Assembly (NCBI RefSeq): GCF_037975245.1
Contig: NC_092568.1
Location: 12,735,501-12,799,500, forward strand
Direction: 5' to 3'
DNA length: 64,000 nucleotides
From: Apostichopus japonicus
Lineage: Eukaryota > Echinodermata > Holothuroidea > Aspidochirotida > Stichopodidae
A program made the position numbers and the translations under genes. Below the pieces are notes generated by a model. That model made no database searches, was not told the DNA's origin, and worked only from the letters and a program-made list of their open reading frames with translations. Positions 13,201 through 28,200 of this stretch are shown here, in pieces; position 1 is the stretch's first letter; each line of letters opens with the position of its first letter.

Positions 13201-16200
13201 CAGAATCAAAGCTTATAACCTCATTTCTTTTTGGAACTTCAGCCATCAGTCACCATATAGTCTAAATAGTGTATTGATTTTATAAGAACTTGTTGATAGA
13301 GCTAAGGGCTTGCTTTGTCAAATTTGCCTTAAAACCTATAGTTACATCTAGGCACATATACCTACATATATACCGACTTATTCAGTGTCAATTATTCATC
13401 CGATAAGCTCTGGCATATTTGATGCCAATCAAAAAAAAAAGAATAAGTCATTTGAAAAATTTTCATTTTCATCAGAAATATTATGACCCAATAATAATTT
13501 TAAACACTGTTATTGGAACTATTAATTATTCATAGGCCGAAGAACAAAATAAAGGAACCTTGGGGAGACGTAAGGATTGGAGAACAACAAGCAGTAGGCA
13601 TCTAAGAGTCAACGGTAGACAGCAGGAGAGTGTGCTTGTTGAAGTAAGGAAGTTTATATTCACCTGCTGTTAAAAAAGTCCGCCATAAGCCATCACATTA
13701 ATCAATAATAATCCATGGTAGCACACTATACATCGCCTTAGCTCTTGTTAACTTTTGTCGTATTCTTTATGGAAAAGGCTATAAGTGGCAGCAGCTAGGA
13801 TAGTTTACGCCGACAGCCATTCTTTTAATTCATTAGTTGTTTTCATGCATGGCACTCTTGTTGTACTGCATTGTGTTGTTGTGGTAGTACATTACTGTAC
13901 CATTGAGTTCCAGCTGTTGCATATATATTTCTATATATATATATTTGTGTGTGTGTATGAGATGAGCATGCATGAAATATCAGCAGCATTGTGCAAATTT
14001 CATGTAAAGTTTCCATTCATTCGTGAACTTTGGCAACAGCCACCGGTGTCGTTATTTATTCATTATTTCATGACAGCAGTGGTCGACTTTATAAATATAC
14101 CATCATGAACTTGGCATGCTCACTGTAGTATCACATTGTGACTATATGTTTCACTTCAGCCACTTTTAACGCCTCTTTGTGGAAAATAAAAAGAAGAAGA
14201 ATTAATGTAGAAAGAGAAGACAAAACAAAGTCCCTGCAAGGCATTAGTTAATTTAGTATCACTTTACCTTCTTTCACCACTCATTGTTCCTTTTGGTAAT
14301 TTACCAAATATGTTCCCAATGCTAATCATAGTTCTTTGTATGTTTAAGAATCGAATGGAGAATCATGTCCTCGGTGTGTTTTAGTTTTTATGTTCAGCAG
14401 ATTATGCTATGAACACAAAATCCATGTCTTTGTAATTAATTACTGTCATCAGTCATCCAAATTAATACCAGATTTAGGAAATTATCAAGGACCGCTTTCA
14501 ACATTTTCTTTCCTTTTTCGTTGTGAGACTTCTGACTTCAAGCAGTTTTTTTATTTGATTTTGAAAGATATTGTTTAATTTTCTCCTATAGGAACATTAA
14601 AATAACAATGTAGGTCACTAGTTAGAAGAGGCAAGTGTCATTTAAAATTGTAAATTAAAAAGAATATTTTGAAAGTTTGAAATTTTTAATATTACTTGTG
14701 GTAAGTAATAACATGAGATATAAATATGTGGACAATGAAATGTTCAGGATTGGATCAAGCTCTATATTGATGAAAATCTAGGAGAGTGCCTTTGTCAATT
14801 ACAATCTAATTTGAATAATACACGTTGGATTAAAAATTAAGACCCAAATGGCAAATTCAAAAAGCTGCTTTGAAGTATGTTGAATCTGCATAAATCGATT
14901 AGATGCAGTGACTTAGTAAAGAAGCATTTAATAGTAATAGGTCAGTTGGAAATATTGTAGAAGTTTTATTTGTGTATCGTAAACATGATAGTTGGCAGAC
15001 ATTTTGTATTGAGAATACATAGATATATGATGGTATAGGGTAACTTTGTATGTTCCCTAACTTTGCGCACTGCTAGACACTGTAAAACTGCTGTGTTTGA
15101 AAGTCAAATTGTAACCACATTTTCATTGGCAATTTTAAGCCTTAGTGAAAATGGCCACAATTGCCATGTGCAGTAAAGACAAGAAATCAACATGTTTGTA
15201 TTTTGAGACACTTGCATGAATTATTTAACCCATTTGTGGGAGTTATACAGTTATTACTAATTACATTCGCAAAGTTAAGGAAATTATTCCTTAATATTTT
15301 TGAACAGTTTGATTAGATCCAAACCTTTACAAGTAAAAATTCCTTCTTTTTCTGGGGGAATCTGATCAAAAGATTGATGATTGAAATCACATAGATGTAG
15401 ACCTAACCCACAGTGCAACACCAGAGAGATCCTCATTATCGCTGTTTTTAAAAAAAAACTATTATGATTCTAGTATCGTGAAGTTACCGTATACCATCCT
15501 ACATAGAACAATTTTTGAGTGCAAATGTCTCTGAACTGGTTCAATTTTTGCTTTTCACAAGACTTCTCATCGTCCAAATTGTGTAGTGTTAATTCAATCG
15601 AGTATATGAGAGTTAATGGTGACTTCAGATGGGATATATATATATTTTTAAATTAAACCAAATATTAGTTTTTATGTATAACCTGTAGTAATATCAATTC
15701 TTTACAATGGTTTTCGGTTGACATTTATGGTTTTCTTTCTGAACAATGTCAAGTTTGTTTCCTGATTGTGCTTGTTACCACCAGCAGGTACATTTTTATC
15801 TCCATTGAGTATGTCATCACCAAGGTCACAACATGACTATGACATTAGATATCATACAGTTTGTCAACTGAAGAGAAGAAGAAGAAAAAAAAGCTGATGA
15901 TTTGTAAAAAGAAAAGTTTTCACATCATCAATATAGTATCCAGGAGAATGGCTAAGACATTCTTCATATTGCTATGTCAGAATTGATTTAATTATATTAA
16001 AATGGCAACTTAATTTGTAGAGTGAAAATCGCGGTAATAAAGGCAGCCCGAGCCGACCCAAAGAACGTAGAGCCAGCACAAGACATCTTCGTATGATTGG
16101 AAGACAAGATACAATAAATTCGGAAGTAAGAGAGATTATATTTTTTGCAGTCGTCATCTGATTAGCACAAAGAATTTCATATCTTCATCACATAGAAAGC

Positions 16201-19200
16201 TTTGCCACAAAATTTCATCTCCATTAAAAAACAATTCTTCTCGATCTTGAAAACATCCAGCTGGATCTCAGTCCATCCCCATCTATGTAGAACCAGTGGA
16301 GGATTTAGTAGCTCACTAACCCAACAGGGACACATGTCCAGGAATTCAAAACAGGTGAACTTTCCATGAAGTGTAATTAACATACCTTTCATATCATTAA
16401 CCCAAGAAATCAAAGATTTGACTTAGTATTTTTGGTTTGGTGAAGGATGTTGCTAGATGTAGGTTAAGGCCGTCATCGACAGAGTCTCTTGCATTCACCT
16501 TTTTAGACTTTAGAGTGTAGTATCTTTGATCGCTGCTCTCCATTATAATTACTTTCGCTGTTTGCTTTTGTTGGGGAACCCTTTCTTCATGGAGAGACAG
16601 AGAGAGAGAGAGCTATCTTGGTATTCCAAGATGTTCCTTCATATGCTTGCTTATATAAAGCAGTTCTTGATCAGTTTGTAGTTCCATGTACCCTTCCAAT
16701 TTCATCAAAGGCTCATTCGTCACAGTAAGAACTGTTATCAACCTCGTAGAAAGGCAGTTCTTTGCATGACTAGAAGCACTTCCTTTAAATATCACTCAAT
16801 AATTTCTTATAGCCTCAGTTATTTATTTATTTATTGCCTTTTTCTTCCTGCCTTGGGATATCTTCTTTTCCGTGTGGGCATATCTGAGATACCCATAGAA
16901 CTAATACACACTGGTAGCATACAAATTGACATTTTATTGTAAATTACACAAAATTGCTCTACTTTTTTATTCAAGTTACATTTTCAGTTCTTATTTTTTA
17001 CTTTTTAATTGAAAATGTGTTGGTAGGATCATGGCCACAAATTAATTCCTTCATTTTACAATAATACATGCAGTTTCCTTTGTTGCCATGGTGTCAAGGG
17101 AAAGATTCTTTTTATTTTATTTTATAGTTTGTCGACATTTGAGGTAAGCTGATTAATCAGACATCATATATAGCCTCAGCATTGTCTACTATCTATGATA
17201 CTCATAATTAATGATTGCTAGTAAATAGTTTCATATTAGTTGTTGTCTGATGATTTAAGTTATAGAGAGGAGGATGCAAGTTGTTGGGCTGAATTTATAC
17301 TGTTGACTTTAAATTAAGATTATGTCAGTAAGTCGTAGCTGCATGTATCTGTTGGTATCCAATGACTCGATCATCCCCCCCCCATCCCCACCCATCCTTC
17401 CCTAAGCCTTCCTTCCATGACCATGGTTATATGTCACTGCTGGTCATCATTGTCTCCCTTTGCTACTCATTCTCTTGCTCAGATAGTAGCTAACATACAA
17501 CATCACATTTACAGATAGATATATATTTACAATTGTCCTTAGATGATGTACCAAGCTGGTCCAGATATTGGTACTTCAAATACTGTGTTCTAGACCCTCG
17601 TCAGAGAGCACACAATGATGGTTTGCAATGTCATCCATATACCAGTCACTGCTCAATCTTTGTACTCTCACTAGTACTTTTGTGAGAGTTGACTAGAGTT
17701 CTCATGTAGAAGTTCTCTCTTTTCATACTAAGTAGTTAATTCAGGAATGATAGAATGTTTAGTATCTAACTCTGATTTTCATTGTGTCTAGAGTGTTAAA
17801 TGGATAATCCGGTGTTGGTCAATGAAACAGTTGTTTTAACAGGAAAATATTCCGCCACTATTGTTTGAAAACCCCATCTTAATGTTTTGTTCCTCACTGG
17901 TGATATGGTTGGGTGGATATGGGACTTATAGCCACTTAGCTTGGTTTCATACTTAATTTTTTTTTTATTATGTAACAATTCAAACTTTCACATTCCAAAA
18001 CTTACAACCATCATTGTATCAGTTTAAATATGAGGATTAAGCAGAGATATATTTAGCAGCTGTTTCGTATGTGTTTATGTATATTAAAATATTTAACTAG
18101 TGATCTCCGGGATGGAACTAGATGCCAGAGCACTCAGATCTGGTGCCCTTCCGCCAACTTGATTAATATTTTATAATACTTAAGTAATATTTGACAATAT
18201 TTAACTGCCAGTTATATCACTTATTTGTTATACCATTCTGGATACTTTATAATGTCAAAGTTATCTTGTTTATATTTAAAAAAAAACTCCTTGTCATTAA
18301 AAGTACCATAATAAATTAAAAAATATTAAAGTCTCCGAGTGAATGACAATGAGGCTAAAGTAGAAACCATTATGGTAAAAATAGTTTGAGAGAGAATCAG
18401 GCCTCGACAAAAAAAATTTAAACTACTTGCCAACTGGCGACCGAGTCTAAAATTCTACTCACCAAAACGTTAAATTTACTCGCCATTTTTTCTCGCTAAG
18501 TGTTTGTGTGATATCAGCCTAGGTAGTATGGTCTAACTTAGGATATCGCGTTATAGTGTTACTGTTACTTGTTTACAGCAAAAACGATCTATTTAAATTG
18601 GGTTCGTCAAAAGTGTTTAGAACATGATAGGCCTATATATGAAAAGTGACCACAAAAATAAGTAATGACATGGCTGACCATCTGTTACTTTCACTGGACA
18701 TGACATTAGACTACTGTATCAGTGTATGTGTTAGTATCGTTAACAAGTTAAGATAACGCTTGGTACTAACAATTATTATTATTATCGATGATTACTGAGT
18801 GTCCGACTTGCAGCTTTCACTGGTCAGGTCTCGAGAGTTATCAATTTTTTGGGACTAAAAATTAATCCAATAAACTTCCTGTTGTTCATTTCGAGAATGT
18901 AATGTTATTTCGGTAAAACTGGGGCAAGAGTAGTGTTCTATGGGAAGTTTTGATTCTATTGACGGTTGCGAATCCCCTTTCACAAGCTGCAGCATGCACT
19001 CACTGGCAGAACCACCATTACTTTAAATAATTCAGACAACAGAAGATAGTTGCAGCCTTCCTGGATAACAAGCTGGGATAGGGGACCAAATGGAATATTT
19101 TTGCCACTGACTTGAGACTTGAGTTGAGCCCACTCTGTTTTAATTACCTCCTTTATTTCTTCAAGCCATCTGGGTTGTTCTGATTATTTAGCAGCAAAGT

Positions 19201-22200
19201 ACTACAATGATCAGCCATGCTCCCAAGTTCTTCAACACCCGATGAATTCAAAGTTTCGTCTTTTCTTGCTGGCCATTATAAGGGTCAACAATTTGGTAAC
19301 AGAACTGAAAGTTTGTCGACAAAAGCCAAAGCTATGCCTCATATTACTGACTTGTGAATTGGGATACAAGTTTTAAACTTATTGACATGTCAGGTAGGCC
19401 TTATCGCACGATTGCGGTTAACCTACTGACAACGTTTTCATTTGTACCGATCGTACACATAAGGTACCCAATTGTCGTTACGCATTTATTTAAGTTTGTT
19501 GTTTTCCATTTTGGTTACACCTATCGTGCATAATTTAGTTTGAGATATTAGTATCAAATTAGTTTCCAGCTGGTGAACAGAGCTGTTCCTTAGGACCTAC
19601 TTGTAACAGTGCACTTGATAATACTACTGTAATGTGTAACATTAGGCCTCTGTTGATTGGCTCACAAGTTAATATTAAGCCTATCGTATAAAGGCAGTGA
19701 GCGAATGAGCCACTCGCCAAAATGTCGAGCGTAATGCATTTTTTGCTCGCCAGTCGCAAAATTCTAGTCGCCATTGGCGAGTTAGCGACCATATTTGTCG
19801 AGGCCTGGAGAGAATATAAATGCTTGACTAAAATAGCTTTCCCATCTTGTAACAACTAAACTTGTGCACAATACTCTTTATGTGCCTTAATATATGTCAG
19901 AGTTCCATTGTATGTACTTGATGTATCAAAGAGCTTTACCTTTTAGTCCTTACTCACGTTGAAGATCACACAGGTAGGGCATTGCAACCGTTTTTAACGA
20001 AATCATACATGATAGCACTAAGAAATGGATTTCAATAAGGTAAAGATCAGCAGCTGACCGCTGGAAGCTTTGTTCTGTGTTTGGTGCAAAACCAAATTTC
20101 GGTAGTCATCCATGGCATAGTTTTAGGCACTGACAATTATAATATGGATGGCTTAACTGATCTGCTTGAAAGGGGCAAGTCAAACTCTAGTCTCTCAAAT
20201 GACTTCACTCATCTTAGACTTTGTTAAAAACTGGTGGACAAATCTCAAATCTGCCTGAAATCTACAAACTAAATCCTTATATGGTGTCTTATCCCAATCT
20301 GTGAGAGTCTGTCATGATAATTATCAATTTCCATGTCATTAAATTCCAATTGGCCTTTGAGTAATTGGTTTTGAAGTTTTTCCGGAACTTGACTGGCATT
20401 GAAAACATTGCATCTTTTTCTTGTTTTAGTGATAATTAACATTTTGTCTTGTTTACTGACATTTATTAGAATGCCCTATAGGTAGTTACAGTGTCATAAA
20501 TTATGAATGAACTTGAATGCACATGTGATGAAATAATTGCAACTAATGTATGTGGTTCCTATGGCTTGCTTGGCAAATCTAAACTAAAGAAGAACAAGAA
20601 GAAAAAAAAAAAGTGGTGAGACATAACTTGAAGTGGCAGATAACATTTAATTCCATATAAATATTTCCTGTATTTATGTCTGTCTAATAGATAAACATAA
20701 ATTAAATGATTAGGAAATTATGAATAATGTTTTGGGTAGAGCAAAGATTAATGAAACGATTAAAACATGTGCAGAACAGTGGTATTTCAGTTCCTGAGCT
20801 CCATTAAACTGAGATAAGTCATGACCAGTCAATTGCAACCATTTCTTAGTTGAATTCAGTCTCAAAGGCCACCCTCCCGTTCATATCATAAGTCCGTTTG
20901 ATTGGAATAAATCATGGTAGGGATTAAGGATTGATTTGACTTTTATAGATGTGTATACAGTATGTCTGGCTTGCTTGATAGCTAGTCCAACAGACAACAA
21001 TACAAATTTATGCAAGTATAAAACTGTTTTGTAACTCCTACCTCAAGTACACAGAGATTTCCCTCTACCTTCAGTGTTACAAGCCTAACTGAATCTTGCC
21101 TAATCTTCAAAATATGGGTGTAAAATACTTTGAAAATTAGTTATATTCTTGGTGCCATTGGGTAGGATATGAAGCCAAGCAAATAATCTGATCCACCCAC
21201 TGATTCTAAATCTTGTTCCTTTCGGTAGTCAATCAAGTAGTGACTGTTATTTTCTTGCACCCTGCAAAAGTACAGTTACCTGAACATTCATTTTCGAAGT
21301 TAACTTGGGTTATAGACGGAAAATGTCTTAGTTTGAAATCAAGGTGTTTCATCGCAGAAAGGGGAGACTTGCATATCTCGCCCAAACCTCTACAAAGTTC
21401 AATTCTGTTTTGAACAGCAAACATCCTTTGGGAATGTATTGCAGGATCAATCAAGTTCTGTTGCATTTCTACTTTATTTGACAGAAGATCAACACTATCC
21501 CTCACTGCTGAATCTTGTATGAATGAATGTCTGTTTTATTCATTTTTCGGAAATTCAATGAAATTTTGGGAACAAAAACTAAAGAACAGTAGCTATTCTC
21601 TCTGCTTTATTTTACATCTTCATTTCATTTTATTTTACATCTTTATTTTCATTTCATTTATGTATTTATTTATTTTTATTTTTTTTATTTTTTTTTTATT
21701 TTAATATTTTTTAAATATTTTTTAAATATTTTTTTCCCTCCTTTTTATTGGAAAATGGATGATATTATGGATTTTAAGTTACTCTCTAAAAAATATTAGA
21801 GGAGATCCCAAATCACAGAGGGAGCTTTTGGAAGCAAAGAAGCTTGATACGGAGTAGCAGACTAGACAGTGTTTCTGAAGTAAGAGCTCATCAATGAGTT
21901 ATATAATATGAGTTATATAATTACTGCCATCAATATTCTGTCATCTTTCAGTCAGCCAGTAAAGGTGTCAGACATTTTGTTTTGTTGATTGTATCTGCAG
22001 TCATCAATCTCTTTGCACACATCAAATGAGTTACTGAATGCAGATCTGTCTTCATATGTGGTCTGGTATCGTTGAAGGGTATTTCAGATACTAATGTTAT
22101 CACATATTTTATCTACTACTACTACATGTGAGAGAATATGTGTCACAAAATCATATGTACCTAGATGGAGAGAGATTAGGAGATTCCACAGTGCAGTTTA

Positions 22201-25200
22201 TGTAAGGGGGGGGGGGGGGATAAGCATCTTCTAGGTAATCAATAGATTACCCCGAGCAAATTAAATTCATTTTGGGCAGAGTAGATAATAGAAATCTAAC
22301 AGCAAAAATAACAAAACTAACAGTTGGAACAAAATTTGCATTTTGAAAGATCATGAGTTTTTGGTAGAGTATTTGTATTTCAAGGTATTTTACGATATAT
22401 GAAAGTCGTAAATCTCAAAATGCAGTTAGTAAGTACTGTTCAGAGAAGTAGGTTTATAAAATGAACCCTTTATGAATAGTGTGATAGATATATCTACCAT
22501 TTCATCGTGTGTGTTCTGTGTAGGCCTTTACAATAGAGCTTTAGTTTCATCATAGTTGTACAGTTGTATTGGCCTTTACAATATATCTAAAGAACAGTAT
22601 GAAAGAGAACCTTAACTCTGTGCATAGACCGAATATTAAAACACTGTCCCAGGTTGACTCAAATTTTACTAAGTACATTCTGGAAGTGAATAGGCAACAA
22701 AAGTGTGCACAGCCTTAGTTAGGATCTTCTTTTGTGTGTCCATCTTTCTTTATATATTTCATTAAATTCATATGGGGACGTCCATGTAGGGTTACCGAGA
22801 CTAAATGAGGAGAAGTTCAGCAAGCAATATAACTGCAATTAGTGTGTTTCGGTTCAATGTGCTTTGCTGCAGAATTTATTTCCCAGTTGTAAAGATAACC
22901 TCACTTGAAGATTAAATTATTAGCATTCTTATATTAGATGTGTGGTATTGCTTTAAATAAGTGAAAGATATCTTCTCATATTGCTAGATATTTAATATCT
23001 GATTTCTTTGTTCTTAGGTTGAATGTGTCCAGTATTTGATTGATATCATTTCTAAGATGAGCAGGTTTTTTAAATAGGGGCTGTCCAGCATTTCAACAGA
23101 CAGGTTTGTCATGTTGGTGCTAATGTGCGGCATCTGTACTGTTTAACGATCTCTGAATTTAAGTAAGATGATTGCGCAAAAGTGCTCACAACTGCGAGAA
23201 ACGCCTGATGAACTTGCATAATGACCCCCTTGGTGATTGTCTAGTTTGTGGTTTCACTCATGCAGTTTCGCTAAACACATGCTTTAGAAGACACCATTAG
23301 TTAATGTGCTTACAACAGTTGGCGTGACAACGGCTGCAGCTTGTCAAGTCTCGTGGAGCTATCCATACTAGGAGACGATATGACAGTGTCCTCTGTTGAT
23401 GGCTGAAGATGCTGTTTAACCTACATCATTCCTCTTTATAGTATATATCCGTAATAGTTTGCAAGAAATGTGCATTGTTAATTGTTAATTAAAGGTACTT
23501 CAATATTTTTATGTAGCATTATTCAGTTAAGGAGGATATAACCATTTAATATAACAACACATCATTTTGACATTATCACGAGTAAAATTGTATGGATACA
23601 AGAGCCCAATAAACATTTTGGTGTTGCAACAGAGCTCATCTAACATTGTTGGAATTTCCTTACTCTTCGGTTACAGAATTGATGATACAGTTCGCACTCT
23701 AAATAATAAGATATTTTAGATGACTGACCCATTCATGGAGTGTTTGTTAATTGTTTAGCTGTTAATGAGGTTTAATGTCATTACATTGATTATCCGTCGG
23801 TGACGATATTTTATATTTGAGAAGTGAATATTATTTCCCAATATATACTCAGATATAAAGAAAGTGATCATATTGGAAATCTTGTATCTTCTTTCTTCAC
23901 TTGCCTGTAATTTTTTTTTTTTTTTTTTTTTTGTGGCAAAAGTGGTTGTGTGTAAATTCAATCCTCTTAAAAGTTCCAGTGAACCTTATACCAAGAGATA
24001 CAGAGGATATTTAGTATCAAGACCTTTAAGTTTGGTAATATTAGATTACTAATAGGTTGAGACCCTTTTAGGGATGGAGTAGTAGTAAGCCATATATCTT
24101 AAAAGTTGCAAATGGTTGCTTTTAATCAGTAATGTTACACTAAGTGCTAGCTCAAGATCTTAATTGAATGCTCATTAGCATTGAATGAGATCTTTGAAGC
24201 TGGAAGGTAGTTGAAGATTCTGACATAATTAGAATATTACAGCATAATGAAAACAGGATCCATGGTGAAGAAAAGAAGTTGTATTAAAGGTATGCTCAAG
24301 ATAATAGGAGAATGCAAGCACTTTTTGTATCTCCTTTGAAAAACCAAATTTTGGAAATTTTAAATCAAACACAACATCCTGATTTATTTATTAACTGCAA
24401 AAATTGATTGTACCACAGGGAAAATTTATCCAGTATCCCATTGCAAGATGCTATGCAAGATCAAGATATTCCTATAAATTTCCAAAAGTATAGCAGGTTT
24501 TGTTTAGATAGGAACCTTATTATTATATAAGAAGTTAAATGCAGCGACTTAAAAACGGCTACGCAGAAGTCGAACACTTAATTAGTCCCTGTCTTGGTAT
24601 ATTCACCTTGTAGAATGTTTTTCATAATATAAACATTTTGATTCTGTGATGGTTTTCTGTCATTTCTTGGTTTTTATTGCTGATGAGTGGAGAATGAAGT
24701 ATTTCTTGACCTTACGATTATAACAGACATCCCTTTCTTTTGACATGTTCTTTTCCTATGCTATAATGCAATGCAACTATCTGCTATAACCGGTTCATAT
24801 TTCATTGCTAAAATCAAAGCAGCTTGTTTCACTTTGTAGTTATTTGGGCTTGCATGTGATTAATACTAAAATGGAAAAGTTATTTTACCTGTTTAATTTA
24901 ATGATCTCTGATGGCAAGAAGCTAGAAGGTTGTCTCCAACAGGTTGCAGTAATTTTTTGGGCAACAGTTGGTAATTAATGTATTACCCTTTATAAGGGGT
25001 CATGGACAACATACTATGTTAAAGAAGCTAATTGTCATGAATTTTTTATAATATCTGTAGCTACCATTCGGATACATTCAAACATTTTGTTTTGTATTGA
25101 ACTGTTAACTACACACTAAGTATGGAGAAGAAACCAAAATGGTTGAACAAAACGGAAACCACCTGACATTTGTTAGCTCTCCTGACAGGTATTTATCCCA

Positions 25201-28200
25201 TTGTTCTATCCCATTGTTCTATCAGCCATTTATACTATTGTACATACGAAATAAATTAAGTGAACAATTAATTTCATGGCTTGCTGGTTTGATCGCATTT
25301 CTCTTTATTGATATGCTTCTGCTTAACTAATCTATTCTTGTTTATACAATAAGAGAGAGACAGATTGAAGCAAGGGATTGGGGTGAGGGGGGGGGGGTGG
25401 AAGATATGCTTTCCTTTACCTTGAACGATCTGGCAACAAAGCACCATTGCAGACAGTTATCTGGTACAATGTTGCATGTAGGTGACCCCAAACTACACAT
25501 TTGTCCTCAAACACTTTCAAGAGATTGTGTAGTCAGTGACAACCATGGATCAGATAAATTGATGATAATTCCCTTTTCCTCCTCTCCCATCATCTAAGAC
25601 TGTGAGATGTGTGCATTAGCAGAGTTGAGACCTGTTTGCCAACTACATATCCTGCTCTGACATTTTCTTATATTTAACAAATTTGTTTTTGGATTTGTAT
25701 GCATATTAATAGTAACGATTAACATTTTCAACCAGTGTCTTTCACCGGCTCCAAAAAGACTGGTTAAGTCATTAAGGATTGCTTTATGCGTGTGTATCTT
25801 TTAGAAGCATTCACATATGGAAGGAATAATCAAACAGCTCACTCGCTGTTCATATCTAGGTGATAGAGACAGGTCATTGGATGAGATGGCTTTACTCTTC
25901 CCATCCTTGTTTGTCATCTTCAGTTTACTTTTTATGGCGCATCATAAAACAGACAATATTCTGAATAGGGTCGGCAAGACTTTCATTTGCGAGTTAATGA
26001 AGAGATAAAACGAGGACGATGTGCCCATCTACATTACTAGTGGTAGTTGAGGAATATTGAGAAAATTGGTGAGGTGTCACATAATCTAAAACTGGCAATG
26101 AATAATGCAATCAAGTACCAAGTGTATCATGTATTCTTTGAGGCTATAGAGATTTATGTATCAGTCTGAACACAAATGGCTTTAATGTGCTTGTGCAAGA
26201 AATGTAATCCCTGTTATTTCTGATACTTGCCAGAGACCAACTCTACAACTGAAAATTTGTCCACTTAAGATATGTCATTGTAAGGCATTAAAGCAGCATT
26301 CTTTAGAGATATATATACAAGAGAATGAAGATGAACATGTATATGTTCAATATTTCAGCAAATGACACTTATAATTAACTGCCAAAATAGGACAATATGG
26401 ATAAGTTGGTTAATACTTTTTCTCCTGTTGTTAAAAATGATTTTTTTTTTAAGGACAGTGTATTGCTTGAGAATCACTCTCAGCAAAATGACTTAAATCT
26501 TCTTATTTTGACATTCCCTTTCTTGGTTCATTAAATTTGCTAGATTCTTTTCATACATTTGTCCCTTTTATATTTTTACATATGTACATTATATATGTGT
26601 GTGTATTTAGATATGTAGACAAGTTCTTCATCTTCAGTCCATCCCAAATGAATGTTGCCATAGAAACAATAAACTAAGTTTTCTAATTTAATGTGAAACT
26701 TGAACACTTAAACTAAGTAGATGCATAAAAATGGGATGAAGGTAATGCAAACTCTTCAGATATAATATAAGCTGTATAGCCATAATAATACCAGGATGTA
26801 AATATAGCATTCCTATTGGAAATCCTCAAAATATTGCGTATTGTTGTATTGGTATTTCAGTGTTAGCTCTGTAATGTTGTGGGGATAGGTTGTGATTGAA
26901 GGAGGGGTTGGGGAGGGGCATTTGTCAGTTCTCATCCAAGAGCATCAATTGCTTTACAAGGATCTTCCAAATACATAATGCATGAAACCATATTCTTACA
27001 CAAAGTTAATGTAAGGTACAAGCTTCTCCACGCATATATGTGTTTCATATTTTGAATAGCAACATCTCGATTACTTGCCTAGACTTACCATATCATTGTT
27101 AAATCAACTGTAAGGAAACTCAGTATATATAGTTTAGACTGGTCTCCACAATCCCAGCTGTTTTTCAAATTGCTTTTGCCAGAATTTAATCCCAGGATCA
27201 ATAGTAGATATATTTTTAACATACTGCCTTGGTTTTTATGTGATAATTAGATTAGATTCACTACATTAACCCAGATTTTTCTCCCAAAATGACTTTTGGT
27301 CGATCAAGCCTAGCACATTTTTTTTAATTATGTATTTTTAGCATCTCATCGGAAAAACATCTAGAAAAACAAAATCATTTTTGTGATCATTCCAGCAATT
27401 TACATTACATCACAATATGTTTACATGTTCAGCTAAATAGTCTCACAAATGACAAGTTCTCTATCCTTATTATGAATATCAACGCAATCTCATTATGAAA
27501 TGCTGATGGTGCAAAATTCAGACCACACAGTTGAAGCCTATGATTGTTTTTGCTGTGAGGTATAGCCATAATACAGCAGCAGTGCTGTTAAATGTCATCC
27601 AGGCAACTCAAAGTACATTGATTTAGATGATGAGAATGCAAAGCATTTCTAATGCATAAAAGTCTCCATTACTGTGTTGTGGGTGTACGACGTGTACACT
27701 TGGTCTTTTCACTGCTGTGCATATAGTATTGTTAATCACACACTACAGAGGTAGATGAGCATGTACACTACTGTGTACGTGATTGCAATGGGGGTTGAAA
27801 TGATATATGTAAGCTGTTGCAGTTACAGTGTAGTAGATGCAACATGTAGTCAACTATGGTAGCAATGTAGTAAGGATGACTACAGCTAGTTGATACAATG
27901 TGGTCAAGAGGAAACTGTGTTTTCATGACAGTCTAGGCAGTGAACTTGTACACAGTACTGCACAGGATTACAATATCATAATGATGATGAACTTGTAGAC
28001 TATAGTCTGGTAATAATAAGACTAGATTTCTGAATTCTTGAATGAAGTCAAGATGAACATGCCTATTAGTGTGGTTATAATGTAGTCAATATATGTGAAT
28101 TGTTCAATGTGGTCAACATGTATGTAGACTAGTGGGTTATAATGTAGTCAATATATGTGAATTCTTCAATCTGGTCAACATTTATATAGACTACGGGGTT

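Noticed and set aside
23755-24052. Open frames on both strands near 23,900
   Set aside because: They cross a T22-type homopolymer (poly-Lys or poly-Phe) and have no other protein-like feature.
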